A stretch of DNA of 64,000 nt, taken from positions 620,001 through 684,000 of the forward strand of contig NZ_CP114780.1 of the NCBI RefSeq assembly GCF_027359415.1. The letters are read 5' to 3'. How positions within the stretch are numbered: position 1 is the stretch's first letter; every line of letters begins with the position of its first letter. This DNA comes from Prochlorococcus marinus str. MIT 0918. Its GTDB lineage: Bacteria > Cyanobacteriota > Cyanobacteriia > PCC-6307 > Cyanobiaceae. Below the pieces are notes generated by a model. The model searched no databases and had not been told where the DNA came from. It worked only from the letters and a program-made list of their open reading frames with translations. Positions 36,372 to 44,775 of the stretch are shown one piece after another. The position numbers and the translations under genes were made by a program.

Positions 36372-36986
36372 TTAAAAAATTTCTGCCAAAACCTTTTCTC
36401 CTTTATTGCAAATTTCTTGTTGAGTTGGGAAGTTATCATTTTCGCAGGAGCATTGGCCTTCGTCTAGACCTTCAATCCAGTTAACTAGACCAGTTCTAAT
36501 AGGGCAAGGACATTGCTTTCCAGTAGATAAATCATTGAATTCTGCACTTGTGAAAGGTAAATAGTCGTCTATAAACAAAACTTCTTTTAAGCGAAGTGAA
36601 TATACTTGATTCCATTGATGAAAACATTTGATGTGATTGAGAAGTTGATTAAAAGCTTCTGTTCTATTAGTAATTCCAAGTTTTTTCATTTGACAGTAAA
36701 AAGCTGCTCTCACAAATTCAGAACATCTATTAGCTTCTTCATCAGTAAAGGGTGTTATTTTTTTCTGAGGTGAAATAATGCTGTTTATCGTTTTTTCTAG
36801 ATGTCTTATTTTTTCTTCTATTTTACTAATCTGCTCGCTTATAGGCTGAGCTGGTTGATCCTTAAGCGTATCTGAAAGAACTTCAGAAATAAATGCAGTA
36901 ATAGTTTTACCTTCAATTCTTGCTTTTTGCTTAAGCTGAATTAATAGGGATGGGTCTATATTTATATTTAATTGTGATCGTGGCAT
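36372..36986 (-). CDS. ribbon-helix-helix-like protein with Cys-rich tail
   Basis: A 204-residue protein. The N-terminal 45 residues read as a ribbon-helix-helix DNA-binding motif (SQLNINIDPSLLIQLKQKARIEGKTITAFISEVLSD). A predicted coiled coil follows (EQISKIEEKIRHLEKTINSII). The C-terminal half holds helices and a Cys cluster (CPCPI and CSCEN) that could bind a metal or Fe-S cluster. It is divergent from a second RHH-like gene, with a CTAG-based operator candidate between them. Probably a redox- or metal-sensing regulator; function unproven. Confidence 0.65.
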   Translation of the reverse strand: MPRSQLNINIDPSLLIQLKQKARIEGKTITAFISEVLSDTLKDQPAQPISEQISKIEEKIRHLEKTINSIISPQKKITPFTDEEANRCSEFVRAAFYCQMKKLGITNRTEAFNQLLNHIKCFHQWNQVYSLRLKEVLFIDDYLPFTSAEFNDLSTGKQCPCPIRTGLVNWIEGLDEGQCSCENDNFPTQQEICNKGEKVLAEIF

Positions 36987-37077
36987 TAATACAAAATAAA
37001 TAAGCTAAACTCTAATCTACCGAAACTTATCTAAATACTAACCAATTTTATGAGTGTTTGGGAACAGAGCATATCTA

Positions 37078-37105
37078 CTCTAGGCATGTCTAGGAAAATC
37101 TAGAC
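37078..37105. promoter_or_regulatory. three CTAG cores at 10-bp period, operator candidate
   Basis: CTAG occurs at 37080, 37090 and 37100, exactly one helical turn apart, within TCTAGGCATGTCTAGG and TCTAGAC. It lies between the two divergent RHH-like genes (36986 and 37139). Ribbon-helix-helix dimers commonly bind short repeats on one DNA face. A further CTAG at 37148 falls within the second gene. Confidence 0.6.
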
Positions 37106-37138
37106 AGAATGGGGTGGAGATTAATGTAGGTATTATCT

Positions 37139-37339
37139 TTGGCAAACCTAGATAAAGGGACTAATGGGTCAGAGGAGGACCAAAAGAAAATAAGGTTACA
37201 AATTGATCTTGAAGAAGAGGAGGTATTTTTATTGACTAAAATGTCCGAAAGACTTGGCATAAGCATAGATGAAATAATTAATATAGCCCTTCGAAAATAT
37301 GAGCAAGATTTAAGAAACAACTCTAAAGGTAATAAATAA
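37139..37339 (+). CDS. small ribbon-helix-helix-like protein
   Basis: A 66-residue protein starting at TTG (no early ATG). The central part KIRLQIDLEEEEVFLLTKMSERLGISIDEIINIALRKY fits a CopG/Arc-type ribbon-helix-helix fold. Acidic N-terminus and basic C-terminus. It is divergent from the larger RHH-like gene, so the two may be co-regulated by the shared operator. The start codon is uncertain. Confidence 0.5.
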   Translation: MANLDKGTNGSEEDQKKIRLQIDLEEEEVFLLTKMSERLGISIDEIINIALRKYEQDLRNNSKGNK

Positions 37340-37571
37340 TTTCGATTTAATGATTGTAAAAATCAATAGAATCCTATTTATTTTAGACCTAATTTTTCTA
37401 GTATCTATTAACTATTAAACCTTTTGCTGTTAATAGTCTAAAGAATTTTAAAATCTATTTTTTTATTACTCCTTGAATTTAGAACTCATCTTTAAATAAT
37501 GACTTTAATATTATTTAGATGAATTTTTCTCCTTTATAAAAATTGATTAAATAATAAGACCTTTAACTAAA

Positions 37572-37600
37572 TTGAGCATAAAAACTCTAATAGCTGTAAT
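37572..37600 (+). promoter_or_regulatory. candidate promoter of pcb
   Basis: TTGAGC (37572-37577) and TGTAAT (37595-37600) are 17 bp apart, matching sigma-70-like spacing, and end about 38 bp before the pcb ATG. This would give a leader of about 30 nt. The rest of the 298-bp spacer from 37340 is A/T-rich with nothing else distinct. Confidence 0.45.
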
Positions 37601-37637
37601 GTTTGGCTAGATCTATACCTTCGGAACGTCAAAAATT

Positions 37638-38702
37638 ATGCAGACCTATGGTAATCCAGACGTCACCTATGACTTTTGGGCTGGCAACTCTAGTGTTACC
37701 AATCGCTCTGGTCGATTCATTGCCTCGCATGCTGCGCATACAGGAATGATCGCTTTTGGGGCTGGCTCAAACACACTTTTTGAATTTTCTCGCTTTGACC
37801 CTTCTTTACCTATGGGTGATCAAGGCCTTGTATTCTTACCTCATTTAGCTTCAGTAGGTATTGGCTTCGACGAGGCTGGCGTTTGGACTGGTGCTGGCGT
37901 AGTGACAATTGCAATAGTTCACTTAATCCTTTCCATGGTTTATGGAGCTGGTGGGTTAATGCATGCGATTTATTTCCCTGATGACATGCAAAAAAGCACT
38001 ATTGCACAAGCAAGAAAGTTTAAATTGGAATGGAACAACCCTGACAATCAAACCTTTATACTTGGTCACCATCTAATACTGTTTGGTGTAGCTTGTATCT
38101 GGTTTGTAGAATGGGCAAGGATTCATGGAATCTATGATCCTGCAGTAGGTGCAGTTAGACAGGTAAATTACAATCTTGATTTATCAATGATTTGGGAAAG
38201 ACAGGTAAATTTCCTAAGAATTGACAGTCTTGAAGATGTTATGGGAGGTCATGCATTCTTAGCATTTGCAGAAATTACCGGTGGTGCATTTCATGTAATT
38301 GCTGGATCTACTAAATGGGAAAATAAGCGCCTAGGTAACTGGAGTAAATTCAAAGGCTCTGAGATTCTTTCTGCTGAAGCTATTCTTGCATTCTCTCTTG
38401 CAGGAATTGGCTGGATGGCAATAGTTGCAGCATTCTGGTGCGCCACAAATACAACTGTTTATCCAGTTGAATTTTATGGTGAACCTCTCAAGCAAGTTTT
38501 CCTAATTGCTCCTGCTTTTGTGGATTCAGTTGATTACAGTAATGGAATTGCTCCATTAGCCCATTCTGGACGCTGTTACACAGCAAATTTCCATTACATT
38601 GCGGGATTCTTTGCACTACAAGGCCACATTTGGCATGCTCTTCGAGCAATGGGATATAATTTCAAAGACCTAGGTGCGAAATTAAGAGTTGCTGCTAGCT
38701 AA
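37638..38702 (+). CDS. pcb: divinyl-chlorophyll a/b light-harvesting protein Pcb
   Basis: Six-helix antenna of the CP43/IsiA family (354 residues), which replaces phycobilisomes in Prochlorococcus. It begins MQTYGNPDVTYDFWAGN and has the chlorophyll-ligand histidines of FIASHAAHTGMIAFGAG, HLASVGIGFD and GHHLILFGVACIW. It ends with YIAGFFALQGHIWHALRAMGYNF. It lacks the large lumenal loop of CP43. Own promoter and terminator, so monocistronic. Which Pcb paralogue this is cannot be told by eye. Confidence 0.95.
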   Translation: MQTYGNPDVTYDFWAGNSSVTNRSGRFIASHAAHTGMIAFGAGSNTLFEFSRFDPSLPMGDQGLVFLPHLASVGIGFDEAGVWTGAGVVTIAIVHLILSMVYGAGGLMHAIYFPDDMQKSTIAQARKFKLEWNNPDNQTFILGHHLILFGVACIWFVEWARIHGIYDPAVGAVRQVNYNLDLSMIWERQVNFLRIDSLEDVMGGHAFLAFAEITGGAFHVIAGSTKWENKRLGNWSKFKGSEILSAEAILAFSLAGIGWMAIVAAFWCATNTTVYPVEFYGEPLKQVFLIAPAFVDSVDYSNGIAPLAHSGRCYTANFHYIAGFFALQGHIWHALRAMGYNFKDLGAKLRVAAS

Positions 38703-38727
38703 AAGAACTAATTCAATAAGCACTTCA

Positions 38728-38755
38728 AAGCCTCGTTTATAACGAGGCTTTTTTA
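38728..38755 (+). terminator. rho-independent terminator after pcb
   Basis: AAGCCTCGTT (38728-38737), TAT loop and AACGAGGCTT (38741-38750) followed by TTTTT. It lies 26 bp after the pcb stop. Confidence 0.92.
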
Positions 38756-38900
38756 TTTTCTATATGACAAAAGATAATTTTTTTTAACGCATCATATTGA
38801 TTTATAAATAAGATTATTCTTCTATAATTAAACCTATCAATAAACTGAGATCTATAACTATTACTAGCTTAGATTAAATTTAAACTCTCAAGCTAAGCTA

Positions 38901-39086
38901 TCAAGGCTTATCTCCCCATCGTCTTCCAATATCAAAGCCCCAAGTTTTAGCAAGTGAAACAACTTGTTCATGATTATCGCAAGAAGCAATTTCTTTTCTG
39001 CGTTCAGGGAAGGTATCCAAAGAAGCTATCAAATCATTCAATTGATTCACTTTTCCTATAAATTTACTCAACTCATCTTCCGACAT
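38901..39086 (-). CDS. Nif11-domain small protein
   Basis: A 61-residue protein matching the Nif11 type: MSEDELSKFIGKVNQLNDLIASL, then a helix with VVSLAKTWGFDIG. The family includes leader peptides of prochlorosin-type lanthipeptides and of nitrile-hydratase-like leaders. This one lacks a double-glycine cleavage site followed by a Cys/Ser/Thr-rich core, so it is probably not a lanthipeptide precursor. A hairpin with a T-run lies 40 bp upstream. No modification enzyme is nearby. Confidence 0.8.
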   Translation of the reverse strand: MSEDELSKFIGKVNQLNDLIASLDTFPERRKEIASCDNHEQVVSLAKTWGFDIGRRWGDKP

Positions 39087-39125
39087 AAACTTAAAAGCTA
39101 AAACACCTAGGAAATACTAAAAAGT

Positions 39126-39154
39126 AGTGCCAAATTTATTTCCACTTTGGCACT
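39126..39154 (-). promoter_or_regulatory. hairpin upstream of the Nif11 gene
   Basis: AGTGCCAAA (39126-39134) and TTTGGCACT (39146-39154) form a perfect 9-bp stem with an 11-base loop. On the minus strand it is followed by ACTTTTTAG, so it resembles a terminator or attenuator in the Nif11 leader. A second small stem, GATAGC/GCTATC, lies at about 39161-39179. Confidence 0.5.
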
Positions 39155-39254
39155 TCGCCATGATAGCCGAAGAAGCTATCTTGGAAAACCTTCAAGTCAA
39201 TTTGCCCTAAAAACATGGTAATCTTTCCTTAAGGTTTTCTTAAGGTTGTTAGAG

Positions 39255-39413
39255 ATGAATCAAATTGAAGGTTTTAGGAGCACGGTCATAATTTCTAAAA
39301 AAGATAGGCCTAGGCTTGCTTATGCATTGCAATCTGCTCTTCGTGAAATCTATCTCAGAGAAGACATAATTCAAGCCAATGCAAGCATCTACAGAAGTAA
39401 ATTATTTAATTGA
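39255..39413 (+). CDS. small hypothetical protein (52 aa)
   Basis: An ATG frame of 52 residues, MNQIEGFRSTVIISKKDRPR... ending RSKLFN, with basic and amphipathic helix-like composition (YALQSALREIYLRED). AAGG sits 9 bp upstream within the 11-bp direct repeat CTTAAGGTTTT (39228-39249). No family recognised. Its sensible amino-acid make-up and start context favour a real small gene. Confidence 0.5.
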   Translation: MNQIEGFRSTVIISKKDRPRLAYALQSALREIYLREDIIQANASIYRSKLFN

Positions 39414-39533
39414 TTCTTTAATATGTTTTGAATTTCTTTAATAATCTCAAGTTTAAATTATCAATTAACAAAGAAAATTCTTTTATAAGAAAGATTTAAA
39501 AGTTTATTAAATATTGATTATATAAAACTATTC

Positions 39534-41357
39534 TCAATATCTTTCTTTTTTGGTTTCATTCCAGTCAGATATTACACCATTTTTCTTTAAGGCAAACTCT
39601 CTTTCCTCTAAAACACTCCTTTCTATCCTCCAAATTCTATAAATACCATATCCTCCAAGACGCTCTGGGTTTAAATCTTTCCAATGAGAATAAGTACTAG
39701 TCTGTTTATCAATGACAAGAAGTACAGTATTAGATTTACTAGAGAAATGGGGTTTATTATTGTTCCATTTTTGCCTAATTTCTCTACGCAATCTTTCAGA
39801 AAGATTTACTAAAGCAACTCCATCATTAGATTCGAATGTTATTATTTTATTGGTATAGAAATGCAGGGAAGGTTTTCGAATACCAACCATAGCAATAGGT
39901 TCATCAAGGTTATTTAACAAAAGAACTTCTTTTGCCAATTCGCGTAAAGGTAATTGTCTTAACTTATCGCCAAGTTTCCACATAGGAAGCATAACAAAAA
40001 CCTGAAAAAATATTAATGGAATCTGAATATAAATTATACTTTTATACTTTTGCTGAAATACGAGATATAAAGCTATAAAAGAAGCTATTAAAAACAATAT
40101 AGCGGCCTTAATATGCAAATTACTTCCAAGAAGATCAACTGCAAAAGTAGGCATTTCAGGGTCATTTATTGAAAAGATCCACAACGAAGGCAGAGACAAA
40201 GAAATTGCCAAAATAAGCATTGATAATGCTGTTAATAAATACAATATTGATTGACTTCTATATCTTTGATAAATACTGGATGACGACAAAGCAATCATAA
40301 TAGCAGCTGCAGGGGTTGCAGGTAGCCAATAACTAGGAAGCTTAGTAGCAGCAAGGGTGAATAATAGAAATACCGAGATAATCCAACTACCAACAAAGTT
40401 AATTAAAGAGTTTATTTTATTTGTTGAATAAGGAGAATTTGCTTTAAAAGAGTAATTAAAAAAATTAAATAAAGAAACTATAAGAAAAGGCGTAAATGGT
40501 AATGAACCTATAATCAACATAATCAAAAAAAACCACCAAGGCTGCGAATGACTGTTGACAACGCTTGTTAGTCTCTGGAAATTATGATATCCAAAAAAGC
40601 TATCCCAAAAAGGCTTTCCTTCAATTAATAGCTCAACAATATACCAAGGTATGCTTATCAATAAAGTAATTAATATGCCTTTAAAAGCTTTTATTCTTCT
40701 AAATAAATATAAATATTCTTTCTGTATTAAAGCAAAGAAAGACAATGTCATTGCCATTAAAACTAAAGCAACTGGACCTTTAGATAAAACAGCCAACCCC
40801 AATACAAACCATGAAGCCCACCAGTATTTATGGATAGGGTTTACATATGTTCTCCAAGTAAGTATCAAACTAATTCCTAATGTGCTGCAAAGAAGTGCAT
40901 CACTAACAGCAATGCGACTCCAAATAATTACTAATGGAGAAAGAACAAAGGCAAGTGCAGCTATAACAGCCGTTTTCCTTGGATAAAGAATATTTTCTCC
41001 TGGCCATTTCATAAGAGTATCCCCAACCACAAGCATCAATAAGACTGTAGAAATCGCTGAAGGAAGTCTGGCCGCCCAAGAGCCCAAAGGGTCAAAAAAA
41101 TTGTGCCCTGGCAATGAGTAAAAAAACCCCATCAACCAATAAACCAATGGTGGTTTATCAAATCGCGGTAATCCATTAACTCTCGGAGTTATCCAATTCC
41201 CCGTTTCACTCATTGCTCGACTAGCAGCCGCGAAAAGAGGAGGTGTTTCATCAATTAAACCAGTTGAACCGAGTTGCCAAAGACAAATCAAAACTCCAAG
41301 AAAAAGGATTAAAATCAGTCCTCTTCGATGTTGGCTGGGGGATAGAGCTTTTCTCAA
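39534..41357 (-). CDS. ArnT/PMT-type glycosyltransferase
   Basis: GT-C family membrane glycosyltransferase (607 residues) like ArnT/dolichyl-phosphate mannosyltransferases, which move a sugar from polyprenyl phosphate to an outer acceptor. The first loop has GSTGLIDETPPLFAAASRAM, with the catalytic acid of the family in DE. NGLPRFDKPPLVYWLMGF and some ten membrane helices follow, with a soluble C-terminal domain. The start is TTG at 41357; no ATG is close. Same strand as the GT4 and EamA genes. Confidence 0.87.
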   Translation of the reverse strand: MRKALSPSQHRRGLILILFLGVLICLWQLGSTGLIDETPPLFAAASRAMSETGNWITPRVNGLPRFDKPPLVYWLMGFFYSLPGHNFFDPLGSWAARLPSAISTVLLMLVVGDTLMKWPGENILYPRKTAVIAALAFVLSPLVIIWSRIAVSDALLCSTLGISLILTWRTYVNPIHKYWWASWFVLGLAVLSKGPVALVLMAMTLSFFALIQKEYLYLFRRIKAFKGILITLLISIPWYIVELLIEGKPFWDSFFGYHNFQRLTSVVNSHSQPWWFFLIMLIIGSLPFTPFLIVSLFNFFNYSFKANSPYSTNKINSLINFVGSWIISVFLLFTLAATKLPSYWLPATPAAAIMIALSSSSIYQRYRSQSILYLLTALSMLILAISLSLPSLWIFSINDPEMPTFAVDLLGSNLHIKAAILFLIASFIALYLVFQQKYKSIIYIQIPLIFFQVFVMLPMWKLGDKLRQLPLRELAKEVLLLNNLDEPIAMVGIRKPSLHFYTNKIITFESNDGVALVNLSERLRREIRQKWNNNKPHFSSKSNTVLLVIDKQTSTYSHWKDLNPERLGGYGIYRIWRIERSVLEEREFALKKNGVISDWNETKKERY

Positions 41358-41389
41358 TTAAATTAAAACCATAATAATTAAAGAGTTCC

Positions 41390-42475
41390 TTATATATTTA
41401 TTTCTCTAGAAATCCATGAAAAAATACGTTTACAAAAAGCCTGATAGGAAGCAGTTTCTACAGCCCAATCCCTACAATTAATCCTATTTATTTGATCTAT
41501 TTTAGAAATAGATTGAGTAAGTTCATCAATGTCATCAGGAGTGGTAAGCCATCCAGTAATACCTGACTTTACGATTTCACTAGGTCCTCCTCTATCGTAA
41601 GCAACAACTGGTACTCCGCATGCCATCGCTTCCATAACAACATTTCCATATGCTTCATTCCATTTTGGAGTATTAATAAATGCTCTGCATGCCCCTAATT
41701 GATTCTGAAAAACTTCTGTATCCAAATACCCCCGCCACTCAATTGTTCCAGAAGGTACACTAGCTTCTATTTTTGAAGCATATTCCTTATCTTCTAAAAA
41801 TCCCCAAACGACTAAGGTATCCTCTAAAGCAGCAGCTACTTGAACAGCATCCTCTAGACCCTTTTCAGGAGCAACTCTTCCAGCCCAACCTAAGGGCCCT
41901 TTATTATCTAATTTAAATTGATAGTTTTTAAGATCAAAACCGTTTCCTAATATTATAGGATCATCTTTTAATTCATAATCAGAGGCCTGACTATATGTAT
42001 GAAAAGCCAATCTTGAATGATGGGTATTAGATAAATTATTTACTTCATTTTGCATAACTTTAGATACACCTCCCATACTGATTAAATGAAATATTTTTGT
42101 TTCTACAAGAGGCGTTATCCATAAAGGCAACCAGTCATAAGCAAGGTTTAAAATTGCATCTGCTTCTTTTGAAAGCTCAAGCGCCACATTTAAAAGTTTA
42201 GGCAGTACACCTTCTAATGGAATTACCATTGATGCATGAGAATCTTGATGTTGCCAGCTTGGTTGATCAATCCCTCCAACAGTAATAAGTTCAGCTCTTT
42301 CACAATCAAAAGGCAAAATAGATCCTTTAGGGGCAACCAAAGTGACTCTATGGCCCATATCTAAAAAACCCTTAACTATAGAAGTTAACGTTAATTCAAC
42401 CCCACCTCCTCTTCCACTTCCTAAAAATCCAATAGGTGTACTAATTAAAATAAGTTTTAAAGATTTAACAATCAT
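41390..42475 (-). CDS. GT4-family glycosyltransferase
   Basis: A 361-residue GT-B glycosyltransferase. The N-terminal domain has STPIGFLGSGRGGGVELTLTSIVKGFLDMGHRV. The C-terminal domain has GWAGRVAPEKGLEDAV (donor-binding) and EAYGNVVMEAMACGVPVVAYDRGGPSEIV, the E-x7-E motif of the family. It is soluble, or loosely membrane-associated. Its ATG overlaps the EamA stop (ATGA), so they are coupled. Sugar and acceptor unknown; it might glycosylate a lipid. Confidence 0.88.
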   Translation of the reverse strand: MIVKSLKLILISTPIGFLGSGRGGGVELTLTSIVKGFLDMGHRVTLVAPKGSILPFDCERAELITVGGIDQPSWQHQDSHASMVIPLEGVLPKLLNVALELSKEADAILNLAYDWLPLWITPLVETKIFHLISMGGVSKVMQNEVNNLSNTHHSRLAFHTYSQASDYELKDDPIILGNGFDLKNYQFKLDNKGPLGWAGRVAPEKGLEDAVQVAAALEDTLVVWGFLEDKEYASKIEASVPSGTIEWRGYLDTEVFQNQLGACRAFINTPKWNEAYGNVVMEAMACGVPVVAYDRGGPSEIVKSGITGWLTTPDDIDELTQSISKIDQINRINCRDWAVETASYQAFCKRIFSWISREINI

Positions 42476-43437
42476 CCTGAAACACTACTCTTAACTAAAT
42501 CATCTTTCCCTTTATTAATAGGATTCCACAACCTATTTCTCTGACTAACAAGAAAAACAGATAAAAGCACAAAAAACACTCCAATCCATTGCAGTGGCTC
42601 AAGCCTTTCCCCAAGCCAAATTCCACCAGATAAAAGTGCAAATACAGGCGTTAAGAATGCAAGTGTACTAAAACTTGTTATTTCTTTACTACTAGCAAAT
42701 AAAAAAAACAATCCATAAGCTAGAGCACTGCCTAAGAAAGTGGAATATGCCATTAAAGTCCAATCTGATATAGACCATTCAGGTAATAAAGGCCAATTTT
42801 TATCAGCCAAATGCCAAAGACCTAATGGCAAACTACCAAAAACCATATGCCAGCCTGTAACTGCAACTGGATCACTCTCCTTACAGGTGAAACGTATCAA
42901 AATCGTTCCTAAAGCCATAGCCATAGCAGCACCAAGCATCCAACCCTCTCCATGGCTTAAAAAATTGACTTCTATAGCTGCATCTCCCATTAAAAACCAA
43001 TTAACAAGTAATCCTGGGGAAATGCCTATGCAAAGAATTCCTCCAAGACCAAGTATTAAGCCAATCCATCCAATGGGATTAATTGCATTTCCAAAAATAG
43101 TCCTTGCAAGAAGAGCAACTATTAATGGCTGAGAATCAATAAAAACCGACCCCAAACCTGCACCAGTTTCAACCAAACCTCTTGCTAAGAAAAATTGAAA
43201 TAAACTCCCATCGACAAATGTAAAGACAAGAAACCAACCCCAATCAATCCTTGCAATGACCAAAGATCTATTAAAGAAGTATGCTGCTAGAAGCACTACA
43301 AAGCCTGCAGGAAGAAGTCTTAAAGTAGCAACAACCTCAGGTCCACCTGAGTCAACCAAAGGAGCCATTGCAGCCATAGCTGACCCCCACAATGCAAAGG
43401 GTAAAACCATTAATAACCAATTAAACTTTTCAAACAT
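42472..43437 (-). CDS. EamA/DMT-family transporter
   Basis: Ten-helix drug/metabolite exporter (321 residues from ATG 43437; an in-frame TTG at 43470 adds eleven residues). Two EamA repeats are visible: first with ALWGSAMAAMAPLVDSGGPEVVATLRLLPAG, second with GAAMAMALGTILIRFTCKE and ALAYGLFFLFASSKEITSFSTLAFLTPVFALLSGGIWLGERL. Substrate unknown. It is divergent from sppA across about 50 bp. Confidence 0.88.
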   Translation of the reverse strand: MFEKFNWLLMVLPFALWGSAMAAMAPLVDSGGPEVVATLRLLPAGFVVLLAAYFFNRSLVIARIDWGWFLVFTFVDGSLFQFFLARGLVETGAGLGSVFIDSQPLIVALLARTIFGNAINPIGWIGLILGLGGILCIGISPGLLVNWFLMGDAAIEVNFLSHGEGWMLGAAMAMALGTILIRFTCKESDPVAVTGWHMVFGSLPLGLWHLADKNWPLLPEWSISDWTLMAYSTFLGSALAYGLFFLFASSKEITSFSTLAFLTPVFALLSGGIWLGERLEPLQWIGVFFVLLSVFLVSQRNRLWNPINKGKDDLVKSSVSG

Positions 43438-43490
43438 GGACAAAGCTTGAGATCTTCTTTTTAATATCAAGTGGAGTATGAATTACTGAA

Positions 43491-44300
43491 ATGATTTGGC
43501 CTTGGAAACGAAAATCCAAAAAACGGATGGCAAGAGTTGTAATTGATGGGCCTATTAATGGAAGCACTCGTAAACTTGTGCTTAAAGCATTAAAACAAAT
43601 TGAAGATAGAGAATTTCCTGCTTTATTACTTCGCATTGATAGCCCAGGAGGAACTGTTGGGGATAGCCAAGAAATCCATTCAGCCCTTTTGAGACTTAGA
43701 GAAAAGGGATGCCATGTTGTAGCAAGTTTTGGAAACATATCTGCCTCTGGTGGAGTTTATGTTGGTGTTGCAGCAGAAAAAATCATTGCAAATCCAGGAA
43801 CTATTACAGGATCAATTGGTGTCATTCTTCGAGGTAATAATCTTTCAAAATTACTAGAAAAAATTGGGATCCGATTCGAAACGGTTAAAAGCGGGGTGTT
43901 TAAAGATATTCTCGCACCTGATAGAGCTCTTACAACTGATGAGCGTGAGCTTCTGCAATCTCTTATAGATAGCAGTTATGATCAATTTGTTAAGGCTGTA
44001 GCCGAAGGGAGGAATCTAAATGAAGAAACTGTGAAAAGTTTCTCAGATGGTAGAGTTTTTACTGGAATACAGGCAAAAGAACTAGGTTTAGTGGATGATA
44101 TTGGTGATGAAAATGATGCAAGACTTTTAGCAGCTCAACTTGCAGACCTTGATGACAAGATTAAACCAATAACTCTAGGGAAACCAAAAAAGAAACTTAT
44201 GAATTTATTACCAGGTAGTCGAATATTTTCAAAATTAATGGATCTAATAGAAATGGAACTTTCAAGCAATGGACAAATTCTTTGGTTATTTAAACCATGA
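43491..44300 (+). CDS. sppA: signal peptide peptidase SppA-like protease
   Basis: Short-form SppA/S49 serine protease (269 residues), which degrades cleaved signal peptides at the membrane. The catalytic Ser lies in GNISASGGVYVGVAAEKI and the catalytic Lys in TVKSGVFKDI. IDSPGGTVGDSQEIHSAL, TITGSIGVI and RVFTGIQAKELGLVD are also present. The N-terminus lacks an obvious membrane anchor. It is followed by aroH in the same direction. Confidence 0.92.
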   Translation: MIWPWKRKSKKRMARVVIDGPINGSTRKLVLKALKQIEDREFPALLLRIDSPGGTVGDSQEIHSALLRLREKGCHVVASFGNISASGGVYVGVAAEKIIANPGTITGSIGVILRGNNLSKLLEKIGIRFETVKSGVFKDILAPDRALTTDERELLQSLIDSSYDQFVKAVAEGRNLNEETVKSFSDGRVFTGIQAKELGLVDDIGDENDARLLAAQLADLDDKIKPITLGKPKKKLMNLLPGSRIFSKLMDLIEMELSSNGQILWLFKP

Positions 44301-44321
44301 TTTTACAACGTGCTTAAAACA

Positions 44322-44684
44322 ATGAATTTAAAAGCAATAAGAGGAGCAACTACAACTTCAAATAACTCATCAAGTGCTATTCAAGCATCTGTAAAAGAAT
44401 TAATTTCTGAGCTGGTTACTAGAAATAAACTTAATCCAACTCAAATTATCTCAGTAATCTTTTCTGTAACAAATGATCTAAATGCCTGTTTCCCTGCAGC
44501 TATAGCAAGGAAACAAGATGGATGGGAAGATGTTGCTTTAATTGATTGTCAACAAATGTTTGTCAAAGGTGATCTGCCTTATTGCATTAGAATTCTTGCT
44601 CATGTAAAACTTCCAGAAGAACAAATCCCGCAGCACCCTTATTTAGGCAAAGCAAGTATGCTAAGGCCAGATAGATCAATTTAG
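44322..44684 (+). CDS. aroH: chorismate mutase, AroH type
   Basis: Monofunctional trimeric chorismate mutase (120 residues from ATG 44322: MNLKAIRGATT). It makes prephenate from chorismate for Phe/Tyr. Conserved residues are KAIRGATT (catalytic Arg), ISVIFSVTNDLNACFPAAIAR and GDLPYCIRILAHV. A GTG four codons upstream (44310) is a possible alternative start. It follows sppA at 21 bp. Confidence 0.93.
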   Translation: MNLKAIRGATTTSNNSSSAIQASVKELISELVTRNKLNPTQIISVIFSVTNDLNACFPAAIARKQDGWEDVALIDCQQMFVKGDLPYCIRILAHVKLPEEQIPQHPYLGKASMLRPDRSI

Positions 44685-44775
44685 GGATGACACATGAAAT
44701 GCCTTCCTGCTAATACAAATCTTCTTCAAAAATCAATCAAACTTCTAATTTTTTATCTGTCACAAACTCTTAAAA

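Noticed and set aside
38901-39086. Prochlorosin (lanthipeptide) precursor
   Set aside because: Nif11-like leader only; no GG motif, no Cys/Ser/Thr core, no LanM in the window.
39228-39246. Pho box before the 52-aa ORF
   Set aside because: 8+3 bp repeat geometry fits, but CTTAAGGT does not match the cyanobacterial Pho consensus (CTTAACCT-like) on either strand.
43430-43738. 102-codon antisense frame across the sppA start
   Set aside because: Shadow of sppA; overlaps the promoter region of the real divergent genes.
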